Assembly (NCBI GenBank): GCA_010015745.1
Contig: ML978196.1
Coordinates: 62,001-126,000, forward strand
Source: Setomelanomma holmii
Taxonomy: Eukaryota; Ascomycota; Dothideomycetes; Pleosporales; Phaeosphaeriaceae
Direction of reading: 5' to 3'
DNA: 64,000 bases
Shown one piece after another: positions 1 to 10,394 of this stretch (its first letter is position 1; each line of letters opens with the position of its first letter). The notes below the pieces were generated by a model that ran no database searches, was not told the origin of the DNA, and saw only the letters and a list, made by a program, of their open reading frames with translations. Both the position numbers and the translations under genes were made by a program.

Positions 1-1072
1 GCGTACAAGGACATGATAAAAAAGACTGGTGTGGGAAAAAGCTCGTGTAGCTAGCGCAAACTTGACATGATCATTTCACTATTCTCCTTGGTAATCCTGA
101 GATATGCGTGTTCTGTGATCTCCCGTCCAGAAACGGGTTGAAATGCTCACGCTGTGATAAATTTACTTGATCGTACAGACAGCTGAAAAAGTTCGTCCCT
201 CGATACTCTACTTTCGCCATACATACATACGCGAGGTGTAACTTAGACGAGCCGAGAGCGAGGTGAACGAAGGAAGACGAGGTGAAGACATGGTGAAGGC
301 GCGTTGGTGCTTCCAACGCTTGAGCTAAGTATTGATGGGCTATATGCTGCTATAGCGACGTTGCGAGCTTTGATTGGTGAGAGCAGTACTTGTAGAAGTG
401 TGCACGTTGTGACGGCTAATGTCGAGAGACGTCGGGTTGGTGAAGCACGACACAATCATTGATGGGAGAATGTGTGCCGCATGCGAAAAATGTAGAATTG
501 CCTCGATAACTTGGGCTTGCTTTTGTCGTGTGCAACGCGAAGAGGGGCTTGGTCATCGTGGACAGCAGGACTTGTCATTCTCGTCGACTGCGTGTAATCC
601 TTGGGTACGTTTTCGAATCTCGCGAACCGTTCCTCGTTCCTGTGCATCGTTCCATGTTCTCATAGAACGATCTGTCGTTCCGCGCCAATGTCTCCCATTT
701 TGCGGATTGCTTTTCGTTCCGGAGGTTTCTCAGCTAATCTTGTGGTTTACCGGTCCTTTTCATGGATTACTAGTAGCTCTTGTGGGTTACCAGCTGATCT
801 TACAAGTGGCTCGTCGCTTCTGTGGACTGCCTACGGTTCGCGCGCTGCCTGTGCATCTCTCGCACACTGGCGGTCCCGTGTTCTCGCAATTGGCAGTCAG
901 TATCTGATGCGAGCTCATTGCGTGCGAGAAAGATTGACCGTATCTTTAGAGGAATGTGTTTTTGGTTGATCTTGCGATAGTAGCCCACTTTTGCGCGCAT
1001 TATAAGATGTTCCGTGTCTTTCTGGGCAGCAAAATGTTGCGCGAGACGTAGTAATCCAGACTTGGACGCTTG
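1..1072. other. Intergenic / unassigned 5' flank
   Basis: I see no supportable gene here. The longest open frame (419-907, +) is rich in Cys, Phe and Leu and matches nothing I recognise. Around 600-860 there are loosely similar T-rich segments with recurring 'cgttcc' and 'gggttaccagctgatctt'-like words, which may be an old degenerate repeat. The region lies downstream of the transcription factor that ends at 1073. Confidence 0.5.
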
Positions 1073-3309
1073 TCATACCGCTATGGGAGAAGTGGTTTGA
1101 AGGTCCATGAGCAACGCCCGAGTTTGTGTCATCTCGCCATCATCCTGAGCGCCCATGACCGGTGTGTTTGCTGGTGCACCTCGCTTCAACTTTTGCTCCA
1201 GGATGAGATGGGTCAGCAGCCAGTACTCGGGCGCATGTCGATAGAAGCCGACTCCATGCGAAACCGAATGACCGGGCTCTCCAGAATTCAAGCCCGCAAG
1301 CTCGGCGTCTCGTTGCGGAGATGGCCATAGTTCTTTCCATTGCCGGAGTGCAACAGACATCGCGGACTCTTCTACAGATACAGGCGTCTTGGCGAGCGAA
1401 AGTTCGAGATGGAATGTTTGCGCGTACAATGCGCTGATAATGGTGAACATGTTCAGGACACTGAGCTGATCGAATGCTTGCCTGTAAGCACTGTTCTGGG
1501 AGGTTGCTGGCTCACAAAGAGCTTCGACAGCGCGCGTCAGAGTCAGTCGATTCGCTGGTGGTCGAAAGGCGCTACGCCATGTCTTCAAAATGACGAAACA
1601 TTCTTCGGCAGTGGTTGCGCTGAAGCAAGCTTCGGGCGAACAAAGATCGTTTGTCATTTCTAATAGTGTCATGCGAGGTGGATGACGATAGAATTGGGCG
1701 AAAGCAGAGTCGATGGCGAAGACATAGTTTGTAAGCCTAGCGACAGTCAGGCGAAGGAATTGATGTGGCTGGGTGAACCTTACCTGATCAAAGACTCTCG
1801 AACAATATACTCTTCCCAGTCGAACGAAGCGAGGTCTATGGTATTTACACTATCCAAGGACGCTTGCGCCATGCCGATGTCCCGTGTTAGCTGTCATTAC
1901 GGTTAGTTCTGAACTCAATAACAGACAGGGATAAGAGCAACGTACAAAGACCAAAGAACTGAACCGTTGACGCAGCACACGCTTTCTGCTGCACTTGCTA
2001 CCTTCCCAGGTCTGGTACAAACAGACGCAATATGCCGCCTGCAGGATATCCAAATGGTCTCTGCGGAGGCTTTTGTGCTCGAATTTCTGCCATGCCTCGT
2101 TGGGCTCACAGTGCTCGGGTGAACAGAAAACGTTGTCGTCGTATACGAGTTCTTCGACGGTGTTGAACCATAGCTGGGCCGTCGCGCGATCTTGCTCGTC
2201 CCCAGAAAGACATGCGCCGAACATCGTCATGGCGGCTACCAGACTCGAGGATCTCCTGCTAGCATCGAACGTTGGTTGGTGAATAGTGGGCCAATTTGCA
2301 TACCATGAAGTCCAGAAAAGTGTTAGATATCTACGGATGTTCGTGGGGTGGAAGAACTCATAGCACATCGATTCGAGCGACGCTGACCAGGTTGATGTGA
2401 TGATGCTGCGCCGTGCTTTGTTGATCGTCGCGTCGCGGATCTTTGAGACAATGTCGTGTGTCTTGGGCATGAGCTCATCTGGACCACTGTTGGGTGCGTC
2501 AGATGTCCGCCGTGATGCTTCTTCCACGATATCGATCCATTCTATTGCTGGGTCCCTACGTGTCGCGCCTCGGGGAGTCGAACCTGTTGGAAGGAACCTG
2601 TTCGATGATGTCAAAGATGTCGCATTTAGGCCTCCACATTTGAAGGCCTTCCCAATGCCTGTAGCGCTCGTGAAGTTGTCCAAGAATGGAAACTTAATGA
2701 GCACTTCCATGTTCAGATCAGTAGGACGGTGCGACAGAGACGCGGCCAGCGAGTGCTCCTCGAATACAGCCCAAGTTACATCCCAGTCTGTAAGGTCAAA
2801 ACTGAGCGAAGGATCTTGAAAGCAGTGCGGATAGCATCCGGTGAGCGATTTTACTGAAGTCGACGGAACAGGCTCGCTGGGTTGTTTCATTGTGTGGAAC
2901 ACTGTTTCGGAAACGTCCACTTCGAAACAGGAATCGGCATCTGTTTCCATTGTCGGATACCGATCCTCGAACTCGTGAGCTAGCGTAGGGGTCCGAGCTT
3001 CAAGAAGTGTATAAGTGCAGTTACAGCCACGCTGTATACATGGCTTGCACGGTCTTGTTGCTGTGCATGCACGCTTCAAGCGGTTGCAGTTGTCGCACGA
3101 CCGGGGCTTTCTTCCCCTAATCTTTTGCTGGGGCTGTGGGACGGCGATAGCTTGCTCGCGACGGACCTGGCATGTTCCCCAATGCCGTTTGAGCGCATCA
3201 CTATGAACAATCAGAAGTCAGACCATTTATGGCAGAGGCTGCGAACGCACCCTCGTGTGAACCCGCGGTAACAGAAGGTGCACGTAAACCGTTCCTTTCC
3301 CTCTGCCAT
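1073..3309 (-). CDS. C2H2 + Zn2Cys6 dual zinc-finger transcription factor
   Basis: Predicted nuclear transcription regulator of 694 aa in four exons: 3309-3251, 3200-1946, 1890-1784 and 1736-1073. The introns are 50, 55 and 47 bp with GT..AG ends, and the exons sum to a whole number of codons. The N terminus carries a C2H2 finger (FTCTFCYRGFTR, then DALKRHWGTC across intron 1), followed about 20 residues later by a Zn2Cys6 cluster (SCDNCNRLKRAC ... CKPCIQRGCNC). The rest resembles the fungal-specific transcription factor middle domain (for example HPTNIRRYLTLFW, SWYANWPTIHQPTF, LQAAYCVCLYQTWEG). The start is the ATG just before MAEGKERFTC. This C2H2-C6 pairing is a known fungal class. The target genes cannot be read from sequence. 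The nearest plus-strand gene, the VAO-type gene at 4443, is over 1 kb away and is not clearly linked. Confidence 0.88.
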
Positions 3310-4442
3310 ATTATGTTGAATGTGTCCTGGCTCAGCGCACGTCTGGTCGATCCGGAGGCGAGTCCCCGCCGAGGGGCGATGATTGCATGGGGCTGATATT
3401 GGTGAATTGATGCACAACTGCAGGGGTGCTAAGTTAGTCGTTCATTCCCTCCTCCATGCGGGGTCTCCACACATGGCTAACCGAAAACGCTCGTGCGACG
3501 CACGTGCCTGCTGAGAACCCAAGGCTGCGCAAATCTACCCATCACGGCAGTGCAACCGCTAGAGTAACATACCCATCAATCCTTGTGGGCTTGTCACGAT
3601 CTCGTTTCGAAAACAGCTGAGCTCGGCTTCTACGCTTCTCTAAGCACATCACGGACTCAAGAAAGAGTCGCTTTGAACGACGCTGCAACTCACGCACTAC
3701 CTTTCGTCCAATTTGATCACTATATGCGTCATGTAACGTTAATGAGGTCTCGAAAAGATTTGCCGAGCTACTTTGCCACGAAGTCAAGGTTCACGTCCGC
3801 ATAGGAGCACCTTTTAGTGCTGCAACGTACAATACCAAGGCTGAGCAACCATACTTACCCCTATGAAGTTCTCGAGTCATGCTTATCTTCTGATCAAGTA
3901 CCATCTGCCTTCCTACTGTATGGCGAACAAGAAGAGACCCTAGTGATGTTCATAAGGAGGACATCGATTGACACGCGAAAGAGTACAATCCGAAGGATTT
4001 GTTAGACAAGCAACTCTCAACGAATAATTGTCACAAACATGTTGGAAGCTTCGATAACAGAATTGAACACGGCATAAAGTATTGCATCTCTCTCTACACC
4101 ATAAGTCTCGAATCCTCCAAGTAGGGGAGCTCGTGCGTCGACAGTGGTGGCAAGGCGAGTGCGACAGGGTTTCGCGAATATTCTCCGAGGTCATACCCGG
4201 CATAGCTGTCAGAACCAACCATGCCATTGGCTGCATTGAGCTGGGCTAAACTCACCGAAGAGGGTATGTTGGAGAGAGGGAAAACAGTCCGGAGTGTGGC
4301 GACCCCACGGGGTAACGCGTATATTCCCCAGACTTTGCATCGTGTAGGAAGCTTGGGACAAGTATAAGACACCAGCCGAAAACCACTCAATCTACTTCAG
4401 CCTTTTGTCTCTATTCGCGTATTGTATTCATCGAGGCGCAAC
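3310..4442. other. Divergent intergenic region
   Basis: About 1.1 kb between the divergently transcribed zinc-finger gene and the VAO-type gene. It holds only short overlapping ORFs of under 100 codons without recognisable domains. It should contain both promoters, but I could not identify a convincing element. Confidence 0.5.
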
Positions 4443-5507
4443 ATGGTTCAAAGCCACGCTCCTCTCGTCTTGCCTCCAAATGTCTCCAATGATGCTTTCA
4501 ACAAATTCTTGTCACTTTGTCTCGATGCTGTGGGCAGCGAGAACATCGATGTCATCACATCAATTGCACAAATTGACGATGGCGACTACATGAAGCCAAA
4601 CTACGCGCATGATCCCCATCATGTTTTAAAGCAAGATTCTTTCCTGGCATCAGCAGTCATTGCACCCCGGAACGTAGCCGATGTTCAGGTGTCATGTGTG
4701 TGATATAGAAGAAGAATGAAGAACTAAGTTGATTGTATAGCTATGAATGAGGGAAGCTATATATATGTGTAGACTGAGAGAGCGTAGGGATAACCCTGCT
4801 AGCGCGTAACATCAGGCCATCGTCAAAGCTGCGAATGATATTCACGTACATCTATGGCCGAGTAAGTAGTCCTTTCGCCACTTGAAACATCAGGGGAGTG
4901 CTAACAAAACGTTCTCTCACCAGTCAGTACCGGAAGGAACTCAGATTACGGCGGGGCAGCACCTCGAGTCTCAGGCAGCGTCGTGGTGAACATGGGAAAG
5001 AGCATGAACAAGATTCTGGAGGTCAATGTTGAAGGCACTTACTGTCTGGTTGAGCCAAGTAAGTTGATCTTCCGAGGACTCCCACTTTGACCATGCTGAC
5101 ACGGTCTCGCAGGTGTCACCTTCCACGATCTCCACAACTACTTGGTCGAGAACAATCTTCGCGACAAGCTGTGGTTGGATGTACCAGATCTTGGTGGCGG
5201 CTCGGTCCTCGGCAATACACTGGAACGTGGTGTAGGCTACACTCCCTATGGTGACTACTTCATGATGCATTCTGGCATTGAACCCGTCCTACCTAGTGGC
5301 GAGCTCATTCGAACGGGCATGGGCGCAATGCCAAGTCCCAAGCAGAAGGAAGGCGCTCGACCAGAAGACCAGCCATGGAACGCGTCTGCACAGCTGTTCA
5401 ATTATGGGTTCGGACCATACGTGGACGGCATCTTTACCCAATCGAATCTCGGCATCGCGACCAAGATGGGCATGTGCCTAATGCCAAACCCAGGAGGCTA
5501 CCAGTCA

Positions 5508-5510
5508 TAA
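5508..5510 (+). other. In-frame TAA in VAO-type gene
   Basis: Nonsense codon in the frame of exon 4. The next codons continue the conserved family sequence (LITIPLEEDLKQAVDIIRPL) without a frame change. Tyr codons TAC or TAT differ from TAA by one transversion, so this is not a typical RIP (C-to-T) change. Confidence 0.9.
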
Positions 5511-6323
5511 CTTATCACAATTCCTCTCGAGGAAGATCTGAAGCAAGCAGTGGATATCATCCGGCCCCTACGACTCGGCATGATCCTTCAGAACGTGCCT
5601 ACCATCCGCCACATTTTGCTCGATGCAGCCGTGCTGCACAATAAGTCTCATTATACATCCGACATCAATCGCTCACTTAGTGACGAAGAACTCGACAAGA
5701 TCGCAGCTGATCTCAATCTCGATCGCTGGAATTTCTATGGAGCTCTCTACGGCTCTGAGCCCATTCGAGACGCCATGTGGGCAGTCGTCAAGCAAGCTTT
5801 CTCAGCTATACCCAGAGCCAAATTTTACTTTCCCGAAGACAGAAAGGAGGAGAACTCGGTCCTGCACACACGACACAAGACGATGCAGGATATTCCCACA
5901 TACGACGAACTGCGCTGGGTAAGCTGGCTGCCTAACGGCTCTCATCTCTTCTTCTCTCCCATTGCGCCCGTCAACGGCGAAGAAGCCACCAAGCAATTCG
6001 CTATCACGAAGAAACGTTGTCGTGAGGCTGACCTCGACTTCATCGGCACTTTTACCGTGGGTATGCGCGAAATGCATCATATCGTGTGCATCGTGTTCGA
6101 CCGCAAGAACGAAGAGCAGAAGAAGAAAGCACATTGGCTTATCAAGACGTTGATTGATGATTGCGCGAAAGATGGGTGGGGCGAGTATCGGACCCATCTT
6201 GCGGTTATGGATCAGATTATGGACACGTATAATTTCAATAACAGTGTGTTCAGGAGGTTCAATGAGACGATTAAGAATGCGGTGGATCCGAATGGGATTA
6301 TTGCGCCGGGTAAGTCAGGGGTC

Positions 6324-6326
6324 TGA
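6324..6326 (+). other. Second in-frame TGA near the VAO C terminus
   Basis: TGA replaces the family Trp after KSGV. The frame continues PKQYDRGKWKL to a TGA at 6360-6362, like the family C terminus. TGG to TGA is a G-to-A transition. Confidence 0.8.
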
Positions 6327-6362
6327 CCGAAGCAGTATGATAGGGGAAAGTGGAAGCTGTGA

Positions 6363-6621
6363 GCTCGAGATGTTTGAGGCATTGAGGAATTTGTACATAC
6401 GCCTCGTTGGTCCATGAGATGTTGTGGGATGTCTCGTGTTCATATCCTTGATTAGTATGTTGTAGCGACATGTAGATGCACTGGAGCGAGGAATAGCAAA
6501 AGATAGCATGGTGAGGGATACAAATGCTTGATTAGAGGAACGACAAGTTCTCAGTCCTAATCATATGCTAGACATGAAGGAAACAAATACATGATGGAAT
6601 GTGATATAGTGTTTGATAGCC
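6363..6621. other. Convergent 3' region
   Basis: Short AT-rich spacer between the convergent VAO-type and roadblock-like genes. No gene or terminator signal can be supported. Confidence 0.4.
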
Positions 6622-6624
6622 CGA

Positions 6625-7047
6625 TTAGAATGGGGGCGAAAGTCGGAAGGGCATATAGTCCTTCACTTTATCCACGACGGCCTCAAGCACGCCTTTGGTT
6701 TCAGCTAGCTCACTGTCCGATGTCCTGGAAGAATCCAACGTAACACCAATAGTGCTTTCAGCCTCTTCACTCGAGTTGTGGCGCCTCGGGCTCGAGCTAC
6801 TGGATGAGAGATCTTCCTGCGGATTGTGGCCTCCTGGTTCGTGTAAAAGGTCGTCGCCCTGTAGTACAGAAAGGCTCCCGCATTCAGCGAGTAGACTGGC
6901 GGGCGGAGAGTCATGGCTCGAGTAAAAGCTCGGCGATGCGACGTCCTGGATGCCTTCGCGGTGCCCGGCCCCTGTGGTTTCTCTGGTAGTGCCCGGTTCG
7001 CTGGCAGTCACGCCATCTTCTGAAATTGCCCATTCTGACCTTGAATT
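6625..7047 (-). other. Same-frame open extension downstream of the roadblock-like gene
   Basis: Directly after the TAG at 7048-7050 the same frame continues for about 141 codons to a stop at 6625. The putative peptide is Ser/Glu-rich and disordered (a run of six Ser, SSEEAESTIGVTLDSSRTSD) and ends in a helix-like GVLEAVVDKVKDYMPF. It has no upstream promoter space and no ATG near its start, and I found no in-frame intron that removes the TAG. It may be a former C-terminal extension, a readthrough tail, or chance. Confidence 0.4.
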
Positions 7048-7780
7048 CTACTGGAGATCAGAATCGGCAGGCATGGTGAACCCGGAGCTTTCGAAATCTC
7101 GTAACGCATAGTCGGCAAGGGCATCTAATCGCTTGCGCTGTACATGTAGCACGCCGAGCCTGATATCCTTTTCTCGCTGACTCATATTGCTCATGATGGA
7201 TGGAGTCTTGCTCTTGGTATGACCATCAGCTGCCGCACCGCTTTGCAAAAGATTCGAGCTGGATCCGGGTCGCGATGGCGCCGCATCGAATGGGGGATAT
7301 CGAGGATCACCAACGCCTTCCGAATTGATGTGAAACGACTGGCTCTTCTTTGGTGGAATGTTGCCAACAAGGACCAATAACAGTTCTGGCTGCAACGAAC
7401 GAACCAGTATGTTGCAATTCTGGGACTGAATAGTAAGAGTCTTCAACGCTGCCTTGGTCGCGGCCGCATCGTTATTGCGAGCTGAGTCTTTCCGCGGATC
7501 TGTCACTGATGGTCTTTGACGACCTTGACAGTTTTCCTTCCAGACTATTGAGATGAGAGCTGCTTGATCGCGGAGTTCCTTGATATCGACCGGCGTTGAG
7601 TAGGCAAGTAGCGTACCATTTGGCGACATCAAGCTATCGATATTAGCTACACAATAGTTCGGGAATTTTACCTCAAGCGACTTACAATAGCCGAGGGTAG
7701 AGCTGCTCATTGGCATTGCGCGTGAGCCAGTTGCTCACTTTGGCGATATTGATCATCGGTCTATCGCGCGACGCTTGCAT
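7048..7780 (-). CDS. Roadblock/LC7-like protein, candidate EGO/Ragulator subunit
   Basis: A 226-aa protein in two exons, 7780-7686 and 7633-7048, with a 52-bp GT..AG intron. The start ATG gives MQASRDRPMINIAKVSNWLT. A roadblock/LC7-type fold is suggested by FLMSPNGTLLAYSTPVDIKE, the following helix LRDQAALISIVWKEN, and ILVRSLQPELLLVLVGNIPP, which resembles the closing strands of the domain. Roadblock proteins of this size in fungi include vacuolar EGO (Slm4/Meh1-type) subunits that anchor Rag GTPases for TORC1 signalling. That assignment is an inference. A Ser/Gly linker and a helical tail (SQREKDIRLGVLHVQRKRLD) follow. The frame stays open for another 141 codons past the TAG at 7048-7050 (separate entry). 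Confidence 0.6.
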
Positions 7781-8611
7781 GGTCAGAGAATGGAAGCGTC
7801 TAGATGCGAATTATGCGGGGATGAGAGTACAAGCGCGCTATCGAAGCGGTCGCAGCGAAAACGATGTTGTGTATGCGATGGCTGATGGCTTGCAGTGATG
7901 GACGACATACCTCGTCGACGCGAATGTCACTGTGGAGGTTCCCGCCTCAGATCGAGGGCGTGGCTCCCTCCAATGAATGAGCGGCAGGCTCAATGAAAGG
8001 CAGCACGCAAGTGAGAAGCGAGCAACGCTGCGCAGGTCACAAATGGGCGTATTGAGCTTGGCCACATGATCTGTGATGTTGTTCCAAGTTTGGGAGCGGG
8101 TGGTCGCAATCGAGCTATGACCACCCTTCTCCTTATCGGGCCTAATTGTGCCGCGTGCTGAATGAGATCATTCTGAGAAAGTCGGGACGTAGGGCTGAAG
8201 TCTTCGCGATGCAGGGCCAGTCCAGGACGGCATCTAACATACGAAGGAGGAGTTCTGTGAGGCAGACAGTTCTAGGGGTTTGCGCTTTGGTTGCTCGGAG
8301 TCGGTGCGCATACGTTCCGCGTGAAACAAATGGAGCTTGTGTGATGTGCGGCCTCTTCTATGCAGTGTAGATTTAAAGATGCACCAAGTCTTATCTGAGA
8401 AATCTGAACTTTGAGGCATAGGTCGTTTTATGGCTCCATACCGACATAATGAACATGCGTTCGGGCTAATGCTACATGCGCTCATGGTCTCCACGCGGAA
8501 CTACTTCCGAGTAAACCCCGCCGGTGGGGTAAAATAGTTTGATGCCGAACGTCATCACCATATCGGCTGTGTTCCCCTCAGTTGACGTCTGTCTCAATCG
8601 CACCTCATCTC
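7781..8611. other. Divergent intergenic region
   Basis: About 830 bp between the roadblock-like gene and glyoxalase I. Only short ORFs without domains are visible. It presumably contains both promoters. Confidence 0.45.
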
Positions 8612-9860
8612 ATGCTCTTCCTGCGTCCAAGATACTTTACCGTCTTGACAGCGGCACGCAAATCATTTGCAACACCGTCAAAACCCAATTATCAAGCCCT
8701 CAACTTCGCTCGTGCGCTAGCAACCATGGCGACCGATCCAAGCAAGTATAAGCTTAATCATTCCATGTGAGTACCACCCCGAGCAGCGCCTGCAGTCACC
8801 CTTCATCATTGGTCAATTGCTCATCAAGACCAGGATCCGGATCAAGGATCCCAAGCGAAGCGTCCAGTTCTACGAGTTCCTGGGCATGAAGCTCATCAAC
8901 AAGATCCCGAACCCCGACGCCAAGTTCGATCTATACTTCCTCGCATACGATAGTCCAAAGGCGGTATCGCACGGCAATCACTGGACAGACCGCGAAGGCA
9001 TTATAGAGTTGACGCACAACTATGGCACAGAGGACGACCCGAGCTACAAGATCACAAACGGAAACACGGAGCCACACAAGGGCTTTGGTCACCTGTGCGT
9101 TTCCGTAGACAACCTCCAAGCCGCATGCCAGCGACTCGAGGACGCCGGCTACAAGTTCCAGAAGAAGCTCACCGACGGTCGCATGCGCCACATTGCGTTT
9201 GTTCTCGACCCGGATGGCTACTGGGTCGAAGTGATTGGCCAGAAGCCATTAGAGGAGACGGAGAACATCAAGGAGTCAGACACAAGCACATATCGCATGG
9301 TAAGTCGCATGAAAAAGACAGGCGTGATAAGGCTAACAGGTGCAGAACCATACTATGATTCGCGTCAAGGACAAGGATGTGTCCCTCAAGTTCTACCAAG
9401 ACGTCATGGGCATGCAACTCAAGCGCACGTCAGAATCTCCCAACGCCGGGTTCAACCTCTACTTCCTTGGCTATGGTGCGCCTGCATCTGACAAGACTGC
9501 CAATGGTGTCAACCCGACAGCAGATCACGAGGGCCTTCTCGAGTTGACGTGGAACTATGGTACCGAAAAGGACGCCGAATTCAAGTACCACAACGGCAAC
9601 GACGAGCCACAGGGCTTCGGTCACATATGCATCTCGGTTGACGACCTGGACGCCGCTTGCGCTAGATTTGAGGAGAAGAAGGTCAACTGGAAGAAGAGGC
9701 TAACTGATGGTCGCATGAAGAACATTGCTTTCGTGCTAGGTACGTGTTATGGCTCAGTTTCCCTGGCGTGCAAATACTGACTTAACCACCCGCAGACCCG
9801 GACAGCTACTGGATTGAGGTTGTGCAGAACGAGAAACTGAAGACACGCAGCAATTGGTAA
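8612..9860 (+). CDS. GLO1: Lactoylglutathione lyase (glyoxalase I), two-domain monomeric type
   Basis: Converts the methylglyoxal-glutathione hemithioacetal to S-lactoylglutathione. Exons are 8612-8766, 8834-9299, 9346-9739 and 9796-9860, with introns of 67, 46 and 56 bp, giving 359 aa. It contains two glyoxalase repeats, as in yeast Glo1. Repeat one runs from NHSMIRIKDPKRSVQFYEFL to DPDGYWVEVIG. Repeat two runs from NHTMIRVKDKDVSLKFYQDV to DPDSYWIEVV. Metal-ligand regions are present (ELTHNYGTE and ELTWNYGTE; the Glu in YWVEV and YWIEV). Intron 2 falls between the repeats. The first ATG adds a 38-residue Arg/Ala/Ser-rich leader (MLFLRPRYFTVLTAARKSF) that looks mitochondrial. An internal ATG at 8726 (MATDPSKYK) would give a 321-aa cytosolic form. 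Confidence 0.95.
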
Positions 9861-10394
9861 ATGGGCGAAGTTCCACCCACGTATGCAGCGAAACCCCACC
9901 AAAACGCGTTGAGCCTCCAATGACTGATTGACATACCTCATGCAGCTACCCGCGCCATGCAAGATATGCATGGAAACGGACGAGCAGACGTTGCGTGAAG
10001 GGAACTTGTCTTCGCTCCAGCCTCACGAATTCAAACACACTCTCAATTGCTTCTCATCTTTCTTTCTCTCCTCTCTTGACGTTATGCTATTGTATCAGAT
10101 CCCAGCCTCGCATTTCCTGACATCAGAGACTAGTCTCACAAGCAACTAGTTTGGTCCTACATTGTGGCGTAATCCGTGGGGTTGCGGGGGCGGGGTAGCT
10201 TGAACCCTCAAATGGTAAGGCTTCCCGTTTCATCATCATACCAAGGGACCAGCTGATGCATCTCACTACGGCAGGCCGATAGCGGACTTGACTTGTTTTT
10301 ACGGAGCACATAAAGTCGAGACCCGTTACTTGCACTCTCGCTACGAGTCACTGGCGCCTTCACACATCCACTCTTTTGGCACCCAAACACCATC
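9861..10394. other. Upstream region of phosphoglycerate dehydrogenase gene
   Basis: No ORF of interest. It includes a G-rich patch around 10185-10196 and a TGACTC core (see separate entry) close to the start codon. Confidence 0.4.
10345..10350 (-). promoter_or_regulatory. Gcn4/CpcA-like TGACTC core
   Basis: GAGTCA on the plus strand (TGACTC on the minus strand), 45 bp before the ATG of D-3-phosphoglycerate dehydrogenase. Amino-acid biosynthetic genes in fungi are commonly under cross-pathway control through TGACTCA-like sites. This is a 6-base match, so chance is possible. Confidence 0.3.

Larger units (their letters stand above)
4443..6362 (+). pseudogene. vaoA-like: Vanillyl-alcohol oxidase (VAO) family gene with two in-frame stops
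   Basis: Covalent-FAD 4-phenol oxidase family (vanillyl-alcohol / eugenol type). Exons are 4443-4688, 4816-4861, 4924-5058 and 5113 onward, with introns of 127, 62 and 54 bp. The frame then reads through to 6362, giving 558 codons, close to the 560 aa I recall for Penicillium VAO. Family landmarks are present: MKPNYAHDPHH, RNSDYGGAAP (active-site Tyr), LWLDVPDLGGGSVLGN (catalytic Asp), NGSHLFFSP (FAD-linking His) and WGEYRTHL (Tyr-Arg pair). Two codons are broken. TAA at 5508-5510 falls right after PGGYQS, where the family has Tyr. TGA at 6324-6326 falls after APGKSGV, where the family has Trp, 12 codons before the usual end. The first stop, codon 275, removes the FAD-linking His and the Tyr-Arg pair, so a translated product should be inactive. 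Frame, splice sites and motifs are otherwise well kept, which points to recent loss. Confidence 0.9.

Noticed and set aside
419..907. 162-codon plus-strand ORF
   Set aside because: Composition is unusual (Cys/Phe/Leu-rich), with no domain, no splice context, and overlap with several other open frames. Probably non-coding.
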